Source: Icerya purchasi (Eukaryota > Arthropoda > Insecta > Hemiptera > Monophlebidae). Taken from it: a stretch of 64,000 bases of DNA. Shown piece after piece: positions 1 through 12,300 of the stretch (the first letter of the stretch is position 1; each line of letters starts with the position of its first letter). The position numbers and the translations under genes are program-made. The notes beneath the pieces were generated by a model, which had not been told where the DNA came from, searched no databases, and saw nothing but the letters and a program-made list of their open reading frames with translations. The DNA lies in contig CM077115.1 of the NCBI GenBank assembly GCA_039619475.1, positions 414,478,557 through 414,542,556 of the forward strand, written 5' to 3'.

Positions 1-2774
1 ACGAAAGTTCTAGTTTACCAGTGTAAAAGTTAATAACGTCGTTACCCGCACAATAGTATCAGATGTCTTGGATTGCTTCTTGATCGTCGCTTCACGTGTA
101 GACGGCATATTAAACGGGTGTTTCAGAAAGTAAAATCAAGGATTAGAAACTTAAAAATGTAGTGATCAGTGGGAAATAACTGTCAAATTTAGTCTGTAAA
201 AAATTAATGTACTCGATTGTACCTCCGATTCCAGTTTCAAAATATTATGGCGCGTCATCTACATCAAATTTAGACAGAGTTCGACAATTCCAATCAAAAG
301 TATTGCTATAAATAGGTAACGTTTCGTACTGTGATTACCATGGCCGTGATGAATAAAATTATGTTAATGTTAGTGTAATTAAATACTGTAACTGGGATTT
401 AGCTGGTCCATGTGCATCATTGAGTGAGGATAAGTAATAAGTGTTAATATTTAAACAACAATTGAGGAAATAAAGGCGACTCTACGTCTTCTCCTCATCT
501 CATTCTCTAAATGTGGTGTATAAGGTAGCGATATCAATCCTGTTGACATTGTGCTAGCGCAGATGATTAATAGGTTCACCGATAGCTGAGCTTTGTTGCA
601 ATTGTTAAATCGTAAGCGCCGAATATTGCCTCCTTTGCAGTAGTTAATATATTATTATCTATTAATTACTGAAATTACTTAAATTAATAGACGTTTAATA
701 GACGAGCGTTATAAAAAAAAAATAAAAATGATTTTATAGTTTGGACAGAGTTTATATAGAGGGGTCAGGAACAGTGTGAAGTGGTTAATTCGGCCGTTAA
801 TCAGAATCCGATTAAATCGAACAAATTTAAATTCAATAAAGCATGGAGCAGTTTTATTAAGTTCAAAGTGGGGATGTAAAATTTATCTTTTTCCAGCGAT
901 TTCTATTACATTCCGGAGAATAGAGATAAAAGAGGGATGTCTTGTTACGTAGAAACAAGAAACCTTTTCAAAAAGCAAAAAAAAATCCAAAATAGGATAG
1001 ATTTTTGTGTCGTTTTTTAAAAGTGGAAAATAAATTGTACAATATTCGAGCAAATTTTATATGTTAACGGCGTAATTGAAAGTTGAATAGACCACTTTAT
1101 AAACGTATTTTGTGAAATTTCCGATTCGTTTTGAATGTAAAATTTAAAAAAGGAAAGATAAATAACAGATCAAAGTAATTTATAGAAATTAAAAATTCTG
1201 TGCCGATGTCTTTGCGGTTAACATATGTAGAAAGGCGATTTTTGGATGATGCGATTTTCTTTTATTTTGATACTTAATAATCGCAACAAGCGATACCTCT
1301 CTGTTCTACATAGTTTTCTATTTGCTGTTCATGTTATATTTGCAAGTTTTAGAGGTGCTGTACTAGGGAGGAACCGAGGCGCACAATACCATAATATCGG
1401 AAACTGTTCGTTCGTAGGAGCAACTGTTTATGCTAGGAAAAAAAAACACTTATTAGGCTACAAATTGTTTCGAACCAGTTTTTGTATCGAACACACTGGC
1501 AAAGGAACGAAGTTATTTCTTTTTGCGCTATTTTTAATGCGTGTTAACTGTGCTAGAATCAATTTTAAGTCAGTTGATTTCTCTCATGAAGCATCTCTCG
1601 TATCTAAATGTAAGAAAACAATAAACAGTTATTTGTGGCAATATTTATGTATAGATGAGAAAATCCGTGGTTTCACAGTTTAATCGTCGAATGTAGCATT
1701 CGATGTAAGCCTGAGACGAGTTGATTTCAAATCAAATCAAATCAAATATATATTTACAAAACTGTACAAAATTTTAATAGTTACTTTATTCCATGTTTCA
1801 CGTTCTAGTGTAAATATGCCTCGATGAGGCGTGGCTGTCATCGGTAATACTTTGATCGAAGTCAGATAACAAAGATATAAGGGAAGAAGAAAGAGAAGTA
1901 AATGGATTAATAGAAGAGAACGAATAAAAGACATTTTGACGAGTAGGAAAGTTGGGCTGTAATAATCCGGAGTATAATGAAAACGAGAAAAATAACTTAA
2001 ATGAGGGATGACGAGTAGTTTAGGCGAAGAGGCTATTGATGTGAAGATGTTACGAGTCTATTTAAATTAAAAATCTTGAATTATTATTAAATCGAGGAGC
2101 TCTGTCGGTTCAATTTATTGGCGTGCAAGTACATATAGAAAACAAAATAGTATTTAAATGTTTTATTTATTTTTGGGGGCGATTGAAAATAAAGTAAAAG
2201 AAAAAAATTTAAAAAATACAAAAACTGCATAATGTACATTTTTATTTTTGTTAATTAATCTTCGTTAAATTTCACCTTTCGCTTTATATAAACATTTCCA
2301 TCTATTTGATACTTACTTTTACTTTATTTACAGGACGTTGAAGTTTAATTTTTATGGAGATATGATTACGTTTCCAATGAGACCGAATGGTCGTGCTGGG
2401 CCCACTCTTCAGCGAATGTTAAATGGCCAGTATGATCCGTTATAAAATTTATAAAAATAATTGATCCTAATTTTTTTTTATACTTGTTGTTTTCATAAAT
2501 TTGTAAGTAAACATTTTTTCGTTTATTTATTTTTATTTTATTAGTTTTTTGATCTTCTCAGCTGTCGTAAGTAAGAACATTATTTTCATCATATAAAAAG
2601 AGGTTTATATTTTCGCTATAGGAATTTTAATATCCTACAAAGAATACAGTTTAATAAGGTGATGGTTTTTTTTTTATCTTTTTTTATTTTTACTTCTATT
2701 TTTAATTGAAACATTGCTTGCGGATACGTTATTATTAAACAAAATTCAGTCGGAGGATTTTTTTTCAATATATA
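1..2774. other. No gene recognised; AT-rich DNA
   Basis: AT-rich sequence with short homopolymer runs. The longest open frame (1246-1683, plus) has no recognisable domain, no codon bias and no flanking splice or promoter signals. I see no transposon protein or structured repeat here. Confidence 0.6.
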
Positions 2775-2966
2775 CATAGGTTGTCCAACAAATTTTGATA
2801 CTGAACCGATATTTCCGAAACCACGAACGCTAGCGACAAGCGGTAAAATATGTCGAGTAGCCAAACATGAGTACGACAGCATATTCACAAATCAAAGCTG
2901 TAGGTGCAACAGAACGCGTACGAGAACGAAACGCGTAACGTATGTACAAGTTCACCCTACCAACAT
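2775..2966 (+). repeat. Left terminal inverted repeat of the mariner-like element
   Basis: Matches the reverse complement of 3887-4076. Shared landmarks are the outer TAGGTTGTCCAA, an inner AGCCAAACATG block, GAGAAC-AAACG, and an innermost CCCTACCAA block. Confidence 0.75.
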
Positions 2967-3152
2967 GTTTAGTTGGAGTTCTGAAATAACTGCGCATTCT
3001 GGCGGTAGGCGAAAAAAAAACCTTGTGTATCCCCATTCTCCAGCTATAACATATCCGAAAATCATCGCTGTAGATGCAATAGAACGCGCAGTAGAGAAAA
3101 ATGGGTAGAATCAGAACGTTGTGTCGATTGTGTCATTTGTCTGTTGTAAGGA

Positions 3153-3830
3153 AAATGGATTCCGATATTTCTGTGCGACGTCGTAACCAAAGAGCGGTGG
3201 TACATTTTTGTTATTTATTTTGGGATATACGTCTACACGTACTCTGCAAATAATTATGCCAGCCTATGGTGAGCACACGCTTTTTTGGCTGACAATTTTT
3301 CGTTGGCATCAGATGTTCTCCGAAGATCGTGCATCATCCGAAGTGGTGCGACAGAGCGGACAACCAGCAGCGGTCTCTTCGACGATAAAAGTAAACACAA
3401 TTTCTGCTCTCGTGAAGGAAGATCGTTCGATCACCGTCCGACAGATCGCAGCATTTATGAGCAAGGAAACATTTTTCGGAATTGTTCTGAAATCAAAAAA
3501 TTTTGTTGTTTGCACCAAGACAATGCGAGACCGTACACCGCCCATGCAACTGCTGCCTTCCTCACGAAGTGAAACGTTGAAGTCCTGCCCCATTTGCAAT
3601 ACAGTCCACATCTCGCTCCATGTGATTTCTGGCTGTTTCCGCCCTTGGAAAGCCGCCTGCGGGGACGCAAGTTCCAGAGTAATGAAGAAGTGGTCAATGT
3701 TTGTCAAACCGCCTTCAAGGCGATCCCTTCGCCGAATTCACCAAAACTGTTACCAAAAAATTGTGCGAAAGGTGGCACAGATGTCTCTAAAACGAAAGAC
3801 GTTATTTCGAAAAAGAATAGCTGATTGTTT
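3153..3830 (+). pseudogene. Mariner transposase remnant (D34D type)
   Basis: The reading starts at an ATG at 3153 and changes frame near 3220. The next frame contains a mariner-like helix-turn-helix stretch (residues reading ISALVKEDRSITVRQIAAFM). The frame changes again, and from about 3516 it reads HQDNARPYTAH, a stop at 3570-3572, then in the same frame YSPHLAPCDFWLFPPLES. The second and third catalytic aspartates (QDN and CDF) are separated by 34 codons if the stop is counted, the mariner D34D spacing. The expected first catalytic Asp block (the W-HHY-PE region of the family) is absent, so the middle of the gene was deleted. Together the stop, frame changes and deletion make it non-functional. 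Assignment to mariner is secure; the subfamily is not. Confidence 0.85.
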
Positions 3831-3886
3831 TATACCCTATGTAAATACATTTTTTTCGTTTTTCTTGTGCCTTTTTTTCTCTTGAA

Positions 3887-4076
3887 AAATTGGTAGGGTC
3901 GCTTCTTACTCAGTGTGCACGTTTTGTTCTCGTGCGCTTTCTACTGTACCTAGAGGTTTGATTTTTGAATATGTTGCCGTACACATGTTTGGCTACTGGA
4001 CGTATTCTACCATTTGTCGCCAACGTGCGTGGTTCTAGAAATATCAGCTCAGTCAACATTTTTTGGACAACCTATG
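3887..4076 (-). repeat. Right terminal inverted repeat of the mariner-like element
   Basis: Inverted partner of 2775-2966. The outer end is followed directly by an alternating TA tract. Confidence 0.75.
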
Positions 4077-4080
4077 TATA

Positions 4081-4480
4081 TATATATATATATATAAAAC
4101 TCGACCCTCTGTGCTTCGCAAGGGGCTCTGTCCATTGACTCCGTCTGGGGACACCTTCGGACCTCCAGGTTTATTACTTTTGTACTTTGTAAAAAATGAA
4201 GAAAATTGACGTCATTCTTAGCCTGACTTTCACTACTTTTTCTGTCACAAATTTGTCTTCTTATATATATATGTAACGTTTTGGGACAAAAAAAGGGATG
4301 GCGGTCGGGCTGAGAGTGATCTTGTCATTAAATAACATAATTAACCAGGGCAACGATCCACTTTGTCGATACTTTGTCTTCTTATATATACAATATGTGT
4401 AACGTTTTGGGACAAAAAAAGTGTGTATCTGTGGGTGGCGGCCTACGAATGACGTTGTCATTATTTATATATATATATGT
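4081..4480 (+). repeat. MITE-like repeat in (TA)n, with internal ~120 bp duplication
   Basis: Starts after a TA tract with an ACTCG-type end, then the GCTTCGCAAGGGGCTCTGTCC block, which also occurs inverted near 40240-40285 inside the MITE at 39602-40594. A segment beginning TCTTCTTATATATA and containing GTAACGTTTTGGGACAAAAAAAG occurs twice, at about 4257 and 4377. It ends in another TA tract. No coding capacity. Confidence 0.55.
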
Positions 4481-6973
4481 ATCGCATCCATAAGATCATT
4501 AATCCAATTATTGGCAATTATGATGAAATGTTCCTGTCACCGCTTTTAATGAGGTTGTCTTTTTTTAAATTACCATTACTTCTCAGTTTATTTGATAAAG
4601 AACTAACTGAAATAATTGATGTTTTCTTAATGATTTTTACTGTGTCATTGCAGTTGTATCTGCCCCCGACAACGATAACAGAGTAACTGAGAAATATAAT
4701 TGTATAAATATATAAGAAACAGACAAAAAGCGTCTGAAACGGTAGTAATATTTTATTTAAAATTTTGTTATTACTGCAAAAGTATATAACCGAAAAAAAT
4801 GAAGAAATATAAGAGGATGAGTGAACGGTAGATTAAAACCTTGAAACGGGAAGTAAATATTGGATTTTGTCGCACTGTAGTTTGTGTAATTAAGTAAAGA
4901 GAACGAGTAAAGGAAAACAAAAAACACGGATACGGAAGAAAGCAATGATATTGAAACGTAGAGAATTACAGAAGTTATAATAAAAACGTAACAGAATGGT
5001 TTGAAAAAGGAAAATTACGAGCGGCCAGGCTAAGTAGGAGTAAGGAGTTGAATTTGGTGGGAAAAGGGGTGAGATTTAGAAAAAGATTTTTTAATTTTCC
5101 TCTAGTGGATTTATAATAAATTGTAGCAATTTGTAGATGTTAATCCATTAAGTTAGAAAATCAATAATTTATTCTTTATTTTGGGAACTGCTTACATCAG
5201 TCGATTAAAATGTTTATTTTTTAACGCTGACTTTCACCGCTTCACTGTTTTATTATTATTTTTTCCGGATGTATTAGAGGCTGAATATATTAAAGTATGT
5301 CGGGGTATTTAAACATTGAAACCGCGTTCTTTAATGAATTTAATAATTTTCCATACGCGTTATCAAGAAATGAGAATATACATAACGAAACAATAATAGC
5401 TTACGGCTGAATTTATGAAAAAAATTTGTTTCTCATAATGAACTTATTACATTACCAGAACTAGATAGTCCAAAATTTTCTCCAATTTTACGTGTGACAT
5501 CGATTCGTTGTTCCTTCGTGTAAATCCACGCGTTGTTTGTATTAAATTTCATTTAAGGAATATTCCTCTCCTCAATTTAACTGTTTAAAGTTCTACACAG
5601 TGTAATCTCAGGTTTTTTGTAAAAAAGAGAAAAAAAAGTACTCGGAGAATGTAAAGGCGAGCTGTTACTTAAAAAACAGTTATTAGGGGAGCGTTTTTTT
5701 TATATGTTTCGATAAATGCAATTCCGGCGATTCTAAAAAGATTAACCGGACAAGATTGAAAAACGTTAGAAAAATCCATTTGGATCGATAAAAGAAAAAT
5801 TTTAAATACCTAAAGTAAAATGACGTAAGGTAAACTGTATAAATTAAAATGAAAGTGAAATCTGTTAGTACTGAAAGCGTAAGGCGATTATAATAATAAT
5901 GATCGGACCGTCATTTGATAATTTATTTTCATCTCCCATTCGTGAAATCCCTGTTCTGTTTGTCATTTTATGCGCGCAGACTTGACGTTCGAAAATTGTA
6001 TTATATCTACATCATTTTTGCTCGTTTATCGGTATAATGTTTTCATTATTTTTATGTTTCCGTTAAAACTGATTTCGGTAAAAACTTCTAATTGCATACG
6101 CGACACTAAAAAAAAAAAAAGAAAAAAAAAACGTTCCGCGCGCACGTAATGATCATTAAAAGATCTGCTCGAAATTTACACTGAATGAATAAAAAATCAC
6201 TTTTACCCGATTATTCCTCATTATTACGTCTTGATATGTTTTGCAGATATAGCGAATGAGTGAAAAAATATTAAGGATGTATAATATTTTCGTGGAGGAC
6301 TAAAGACAGCGTATAATGTGATGTCGCAGATTTGGGGATTGTGTTCATTGGTGGATCGGACTCGTCGAGGGTGTTTGTAGTTTTAGAATTGATGCGGAAT
6401 AATTTAAATAATACTAGTACTCGAATCGGTATTTAAAGAGTCAATCCTGTTTAATATTTCGAAGGAATTATCGAACCTTAAATCACCTAATGATTCGATA
6501 TTAATATTATGAAAAAAAAGTAATCATTATAAGGTCAGCTGTTAGTAATTAAAAATTAAAAACGTGTTGTACTAGTTAGGCTTCTAATGAAAACTATTTC
6601 ATGCGAGCATGCTATACTTATTTAATAAGAAAAAAAAAAAAAAATCAAGATACTGTATCAGTTTTATGTTCGGTATGGGTGTATGTTTCTAAGTCTCATG
6701 TAGATATACAAAACACTCTGCCTATTAAGCTCCCCCTGTGGGACAACGATAAATGTAGAAGCGGGTTAGTGATCAATGCAACGAGTACAACGTACAGAGG
6801 AGAAAGAAGTAGTAGTGGTTATATTTTTTTAGAGATCTTAATTGTTATGTAACGATAACATATGTACAGTATTATATTTTTCTAATAATATAACAATATT
6901 AAAAATTAATCTATAGTCTTATAAAAAGAAGGATAAAACAAATGTAAAAACTAGTAAATTCAGCGTGTACATA
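4481..6973. other. No gene recognised
   Basis: AT-rich sequence downstream of the takeout-like gene's stop codon. It must hold that gene's 3' UTR near 6800-6973, but no canonical AATAAA signal was found on the minus strand in the first 150 bases after the stop. Nothing else recognisable. Confidence 0.5.
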
Positions 6974-7134
6974 TTATTTTCTGTTAGGCGGTAGTAACTG
7001 GTCGTACGGTATTTGAAGGAACAATTGATTTATGAATGGACGTCCGACCTTTTCGAAACCTTCTTCGATGTTTGGTATGGCTAGTTGGTGCAATATTCTC
7101 CAAAACTGATTCGTAAACATAAGCGCTGTTTGAC
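6974..7134 (-). CDS. Takeout-like gene, coding exon 6 (C-terminus and stop)
   Basis: The acceptor TTTCAG lies just before 7134. The exon's first two bases complete a Ser codon begun in exon 5. It encodes residues 212-264 (SQTALMFTNQFWRILHQLA onward, then IEEGFEKVGRPFINQLF, ending PPNRK) and a TAA at 6976-6974. This is the conserved takeout C-terminal helix and the IPYDQL motif. Confidence 0.92.
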
Positions 7135-9249
7135 CTGAAAATTATTTTATAATATCGCTTAATCATTATATTTACCGCAAAAACATCAAACGGGGTACTT
7201 CTTTTCGGCGTGGAATATTTGTTTATCACTTTTTTTTCTTTTCTTTTTTTTTTTTTTTTTTGCGTATGATATTACGATATTAAAAAAAAAAGTTTCTGTT
7301 TATTATTATTTTGGTATTTTTTAATATACAGGGGAGAGCAAAAGTCAGTGCACGCTGTCGTAAATAGCGCGTGTAAATTTGTGCCTGACTTGCTCACCCC
7401 TGTATTACTGTCTTAAATCAAGACTCGGGTGAGCCTAAATTTAAATCTATTACTAGTAACGTAACGATTTTTTTTTTTGTTCAATTGCGAAAAAAATCAG
7501 AATTGCCGCATATACGTTTGAAGAATCTTGACAACTGGGAAAAGTTTACGTTTTGGAAATATTGGAAATATTGGAAAAGTTTACGTTTTGGAAATATTGG
7601 AAATATTGGAAAAGCTTAGATTTTACAAAAATTTTCGAGAAAATTGTGACGGACGCTAATCCTCTGCGAAGTGTTTAGCTTTCTCGTATTATCTATAAGC
7701 TATGAAATGTTACCTTAGTTTAACCAGACGGCAAGTTAAAAATGCGTGTATACGGTGTAAAATAATGGGATATCAAAGTCGCTTTAAAACAAAACTTTTT
7801 TTTTTTTCTTTATTTTTAATTCAAAAACTGATATCGATAATACTTCGGACTATAAAAGCGGAGCTAGTTTGCAAATGTCTTATGCGTCGATAATTAAAAA
7901 TTTTTGTATCTTTACATAGCGGAGGGGTGTTCCATTCGGCTGCCCTATAGGCAAATATTTTTAAGTCGTTATATCAAAAAGAGTGAAAGGTGATTTAAAA
8001 GAAATTCTGAGAAAAGTTCGCTTTAAGATTATTTATGGGTGAGCATTATTGATTGGAGAATGATGCTTTTGAAGAAGCGTAAGCCTCGTTAAAAATAACA
8101 TCGTAGTATTTGTAAGATGCGTTTCATAGTTGAGTTTCTTCTGTTGAACGTGGATTCTCCATTAGTAAAGAATAATCGGATAATCGACATGAAAATTTTT
8201 TGACCATGAAGAGATTAGCGTTTGTTTAGAAATTTAATTGTTGTCGAGGAAGTTAAGCATCCAAATTTTTAAAAATATGATCTGTTAGCTGTAAAATGCT
8301 TTTGCAAGATATTGTACTGTTAAACAAAAAAAAGAACGAAGGAAAATGAAAGTCGAAAACTGGAAAGGAATAAGCTGTAGAATGGATAAAAAGGTTCTAG
8401 CAGAAAGAAAAATAAAAGGTGAGATTTAACACAATAATGATGATTTTTATCGAATAAAAATTTTATTTTTTTTTTATTTTTCTCGAATAAATTTTTCACT
8501 AAGAGTCAGTCGTTTTTAATTCTATTTAAGTACCGGGGGTTACGTTTTGTTTTATGATCTAGAAAAATCTCCTGGAAAAGTATTTTTACGATTTTTTTTT
8601 TTAAAACAACTCCAGAAGTTTTGTTTTTAGAATGCGATTGTTATCAAGCAGGATTGCAACACCGGAATAAATTTCAAAAAAAAAAAAAAAAGAAAGGTAA
8701 AGGAACATAGAAATAGTTATCGCGCTGAATGCGAATGATCACACGGTGATCTGCGTGTCTTATAGGGAAAAATTTTGTTCCGGTGAAAGTGAGCTTTTTA
8801 ATACTTACTCAGTTCCGGATTGCCGTTAATCAGGTTAGTGGCGTATATTTTAAGGTCTCCGATTTCGTGCCGTAATAGTCTCAAGTCTGATATTTTCATG
8901 TATTTGTCTCCGTCCAGTTGTACAGAGTGGCCAATCAAATGCATCGTACCGGTAACGTTAACTGAAATAACGGATAATAACAATTTATGCGATATTACAA
9001 GCTTGCAATATTCTAATTATTCGCGCTGATTTCTGCCATTATAGTTACTTACAGCTTGTAACGTTGAAAATGCCTTTTCCTTGAACGGGGAAATTTCCTA
9101 TGTGACCTTCGGCTTTATAATTTCCAGTGCCTACTACTCGCGGGAAATAAAAGTCGATTTCCATTTCGAAGTAATTGGGATCATCGATTGTCGACCTATT
9201 TAAAAGTGAATACATAAGTAAAAGGTGTTAAACTTCAAATAAATATAAA

Positions 9250-9303
<54 letters not shown>

Positions 9304-12300
9304 TCTTGCACGCCGAAATGCTTTATTTTAATTAATAATTAACGTTGGGAAAAGACCTTTTACTGTAGCATGAGGTTTTCGTAGCGAATATTTAGTCTAA
9401 TAATAATATCGTTATTGTCCTGTACTTATTTATGGAGAATTCTTTAATACGAAAACATGACTTCTCACGGTTGACTTATTTTGTTTACTTTTCCTGTAAG
9501 GAAAAAGAAATATAGTCTACTGGGAAATGGCTATGTCGTTGTTAAAAAATAAAAGTATTTTATGAGAATACTAGTTAAAGTATTTTCAGAGCAGTGTCCT
9601 TGGATACAAAAAGTGAATGCGTAACAGGTGTTTACATTGGTTGACGTGTATGCACGCAGAAGAGTCGAACATCGAGGCAATTAACAACATTTTTTCAAGG
9701 TGTTCATGGTACCGGTTTGGATTTCGTTAAGTGCTTTGGATTGTAATTTTACGACAGGTTAACGATAAATTCAGCTAATTATTTATTTTTAACCGAATAA
9801 TCTGAATTATTATTATTCGTCTCAAATATTTTCTTCAAAATGATATGAAATTTCAAAAACCTATGCAACGTCAGATGAAAAGGGTTATACATATGTAGAG
9901 TTACAAAGTGAACATGTATAAATTAAATTTTTTAACTAAATTTTTCCGTTTATTTTGCTGCTTTATACGTGACACATAAATATAGAGAATAGTAAAACGT
10001 CATCGGACCAATAATGTGTACACTAGAGAGGCGAGTAAATACGTAATAAAATAAATTTCTTTTTCTTTATAAGGCTTTTTTTAATTTAAACATTTACGAT
10101 ATTCAAAAAACAACTTACTTCTTTTAACGTGATAAATTATAATTTAAACAAATATTTTTAATGAAATACGTCCTTTAAACAGGCTAAAAGGTAAAAAACG
10201 AGTATTTTTTTCTCGAATGATAATTTTAAAAAGTTTTTAAACTGTTACTTTAGTTTTATATTCACATTACCGTCCTACTTTTTTATACTCGTATCATAGC
10301 TGAGCAACCCTGCCTTTTAAATTATTATTAAAGGAAAGTTACTTTACTTTTATTTTTTGTGGCATTTAAAAGATGCGTTTCTTTAAAAATATTCGGTTTA
10401 GCCGTGGCATATCATTAATAATTTAGACTTGTTTTTTCGTAATAAATGAACATTGTAAATTTTTTAAATAAAAGCGTTTTTATGAAAAAATGATTTGGTT
10501 TTTCACTTTTTGGTATCATTAAAATGTTTGTTAATGTTTTCTGCTTACGCACATATATATATATATATATATATTTTTTTTTTTTTTGACTAGCCAACTA
10601 TGGGCAAGGGAAATATTGTACGTATAATGTCAGCTATACTTCGTTCCTTTTCCTTCTGTTTTTTTTTCCCAGCATATATATATATATATATTTTTATTTT
10701 TTTTTTTTTCGAATGTGACGCTGGACTAATAGTATGAATAAAAAAAAAAAGAATCGTAAACTGAATTACAAAAAAGTAACAAAAAACAATATATTGACCG
10801 TAAATTATATTAAAAGGAGTATAGCGTTCCCTCTGTTAATAAAAAAAATTTGGTCAACTATCATTTCTCGGTCTATTAACTGAGATCAAAGTGTAATAGT
10901 TTGGTAAACTATTTCGAGCTTTTTCACTTTTTTTCTTTTCTACGTTTTATTTGAAAAATCGAAAATTATTTCAGTATTAATCAGGTAGCCAGAAATAACT
11001 AAAAATTGAGAATATTCGAATAATACTTTAAAATACCTGTTCGCTTTTTCCGCGCTTAGCGACCTTATTTGGCCATTATACAAAACTATTCGTTCAATAT
11101 TTTACCATAACCAAAGAGCCGGAAATAATTAAAAATTGAGAATTTGGGAATATTGAAGATCAGAAAGAATTTCTTTTATCGAGAAATAATTGATACAAGA
11201 GTATCTCGGCACATTTTTGTTATAAATTACAGTTTACAAAGCATAAACATTTAATGTTTTGATAGCTTAACAGCTTACATTGTTGCGCAGTGTAATTAAA
11301 ACTGACGAAAGGGAGGAGTCTCCCCGAGGGTTAATATCTACTGGTGTAAACTGCTATTGTGGCACACAGTATTAGTATTACAAAGATGAAAAAACATATT
11401 TATTGAAACTTAAAAACTAATTTTACACTATTGTCGTATTGTTACAGTAAATGAATCGATTATATAATATATAAATATATATATATATATATAAGTATAT
11501 ACAGTAGTGTCCCGTATTCGCAGTTAATGGTTCCGAGCCATCCCACGGATATGTGAAAAAGAAGGAAGTTGGAAAGATTCATAGAACACAATGTTTGGTA
11601 TAGTGAAAGAGGCTCCGACTTCATCAGAATCCCTCGAGCCATCAGCGAAGATATCCACGTGTGAAGAAAACAGAGCATTGACATGTTTGGGAATTCCTGC
11701 CTAGTCGCGTTCCGAGCAAGAAATTCGGAAGATAACGGAAGGACACGAATCTTAGGAGGACGTGTAAGGTTGTCAAAAAGTTTGAAGAGAGCTAGGACAA
11801 GTTATAGAAGGTGTAATTACAACAGAAAGGTAGGAACCAAGAAGCATGGAGATATGTGCAAAGATGGAGACTTTTTTTGGAGTAAAACGTCGGTTCTTCT
11901 TAATAGAGAGATAGGATGGAAGAAATTTAGACGTCAGCGACAAGCGTTTTGAAAGGAAACGGTAACCGAAATAGGATCTAGGGATAAACAGGACAGGCCT
12001 GTATTTAACGCAGAGCCAGTAACGCTAGAATTGGAGAAGACTTAAGAACATTAAGACATAGACGAAACCACGAATTTCGGATAATGTGTAATTTAGAAAG
12101 AAGGGAATTCGAGCTGTTATCATAAACAAAGGCAATAGTCAAATTTGGAGCGAATAGTAAATCTGTGCAGAGAGGTAAATAAATAGGGATCGTTTCCCCA
12201 TTTTGTAACAGTTAGGGCTTTCAATAGGTTTAGTCTTTTAGGAGAAGAAGAGGAAAAGAAACTGATTTGTTCAAAAAAGAATGGTCTCTATTGTTAAGGA

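Larger units (their letters stand above)
2775..4076 (+). mobile_element. Decayed mariner-like (Tc1/mariner) element
   Basis: About 1.3 kb, the usual size for mariner. The two ends read CATAGGTTGTCC and, inverted, GGACAACCTATG, and are bordered by TA dinucleotides, the Tc1/mariner target. The inverted match continues inward with scattered mismatches for about 190 bp on each side (2775-2966 and 3887-4076), far longer than the roughly 30 bp typical of mariner. A broken transposase lies between the arms. A partial extra copy of the inner arm appears at about 3046-3100. The right end abuts a (TA)n tract and a MITE. The element is not autonomous: its transposase has a stop, a frameshift and a missing middle. 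Confidence 0.85.

Noticed and set aside
1246..1683. 145-codon open frame, plus strand
   Set aside because: No domain, no codon bias, no splice or promoter signal; expected by chance in a 64-kb AT-rich window.
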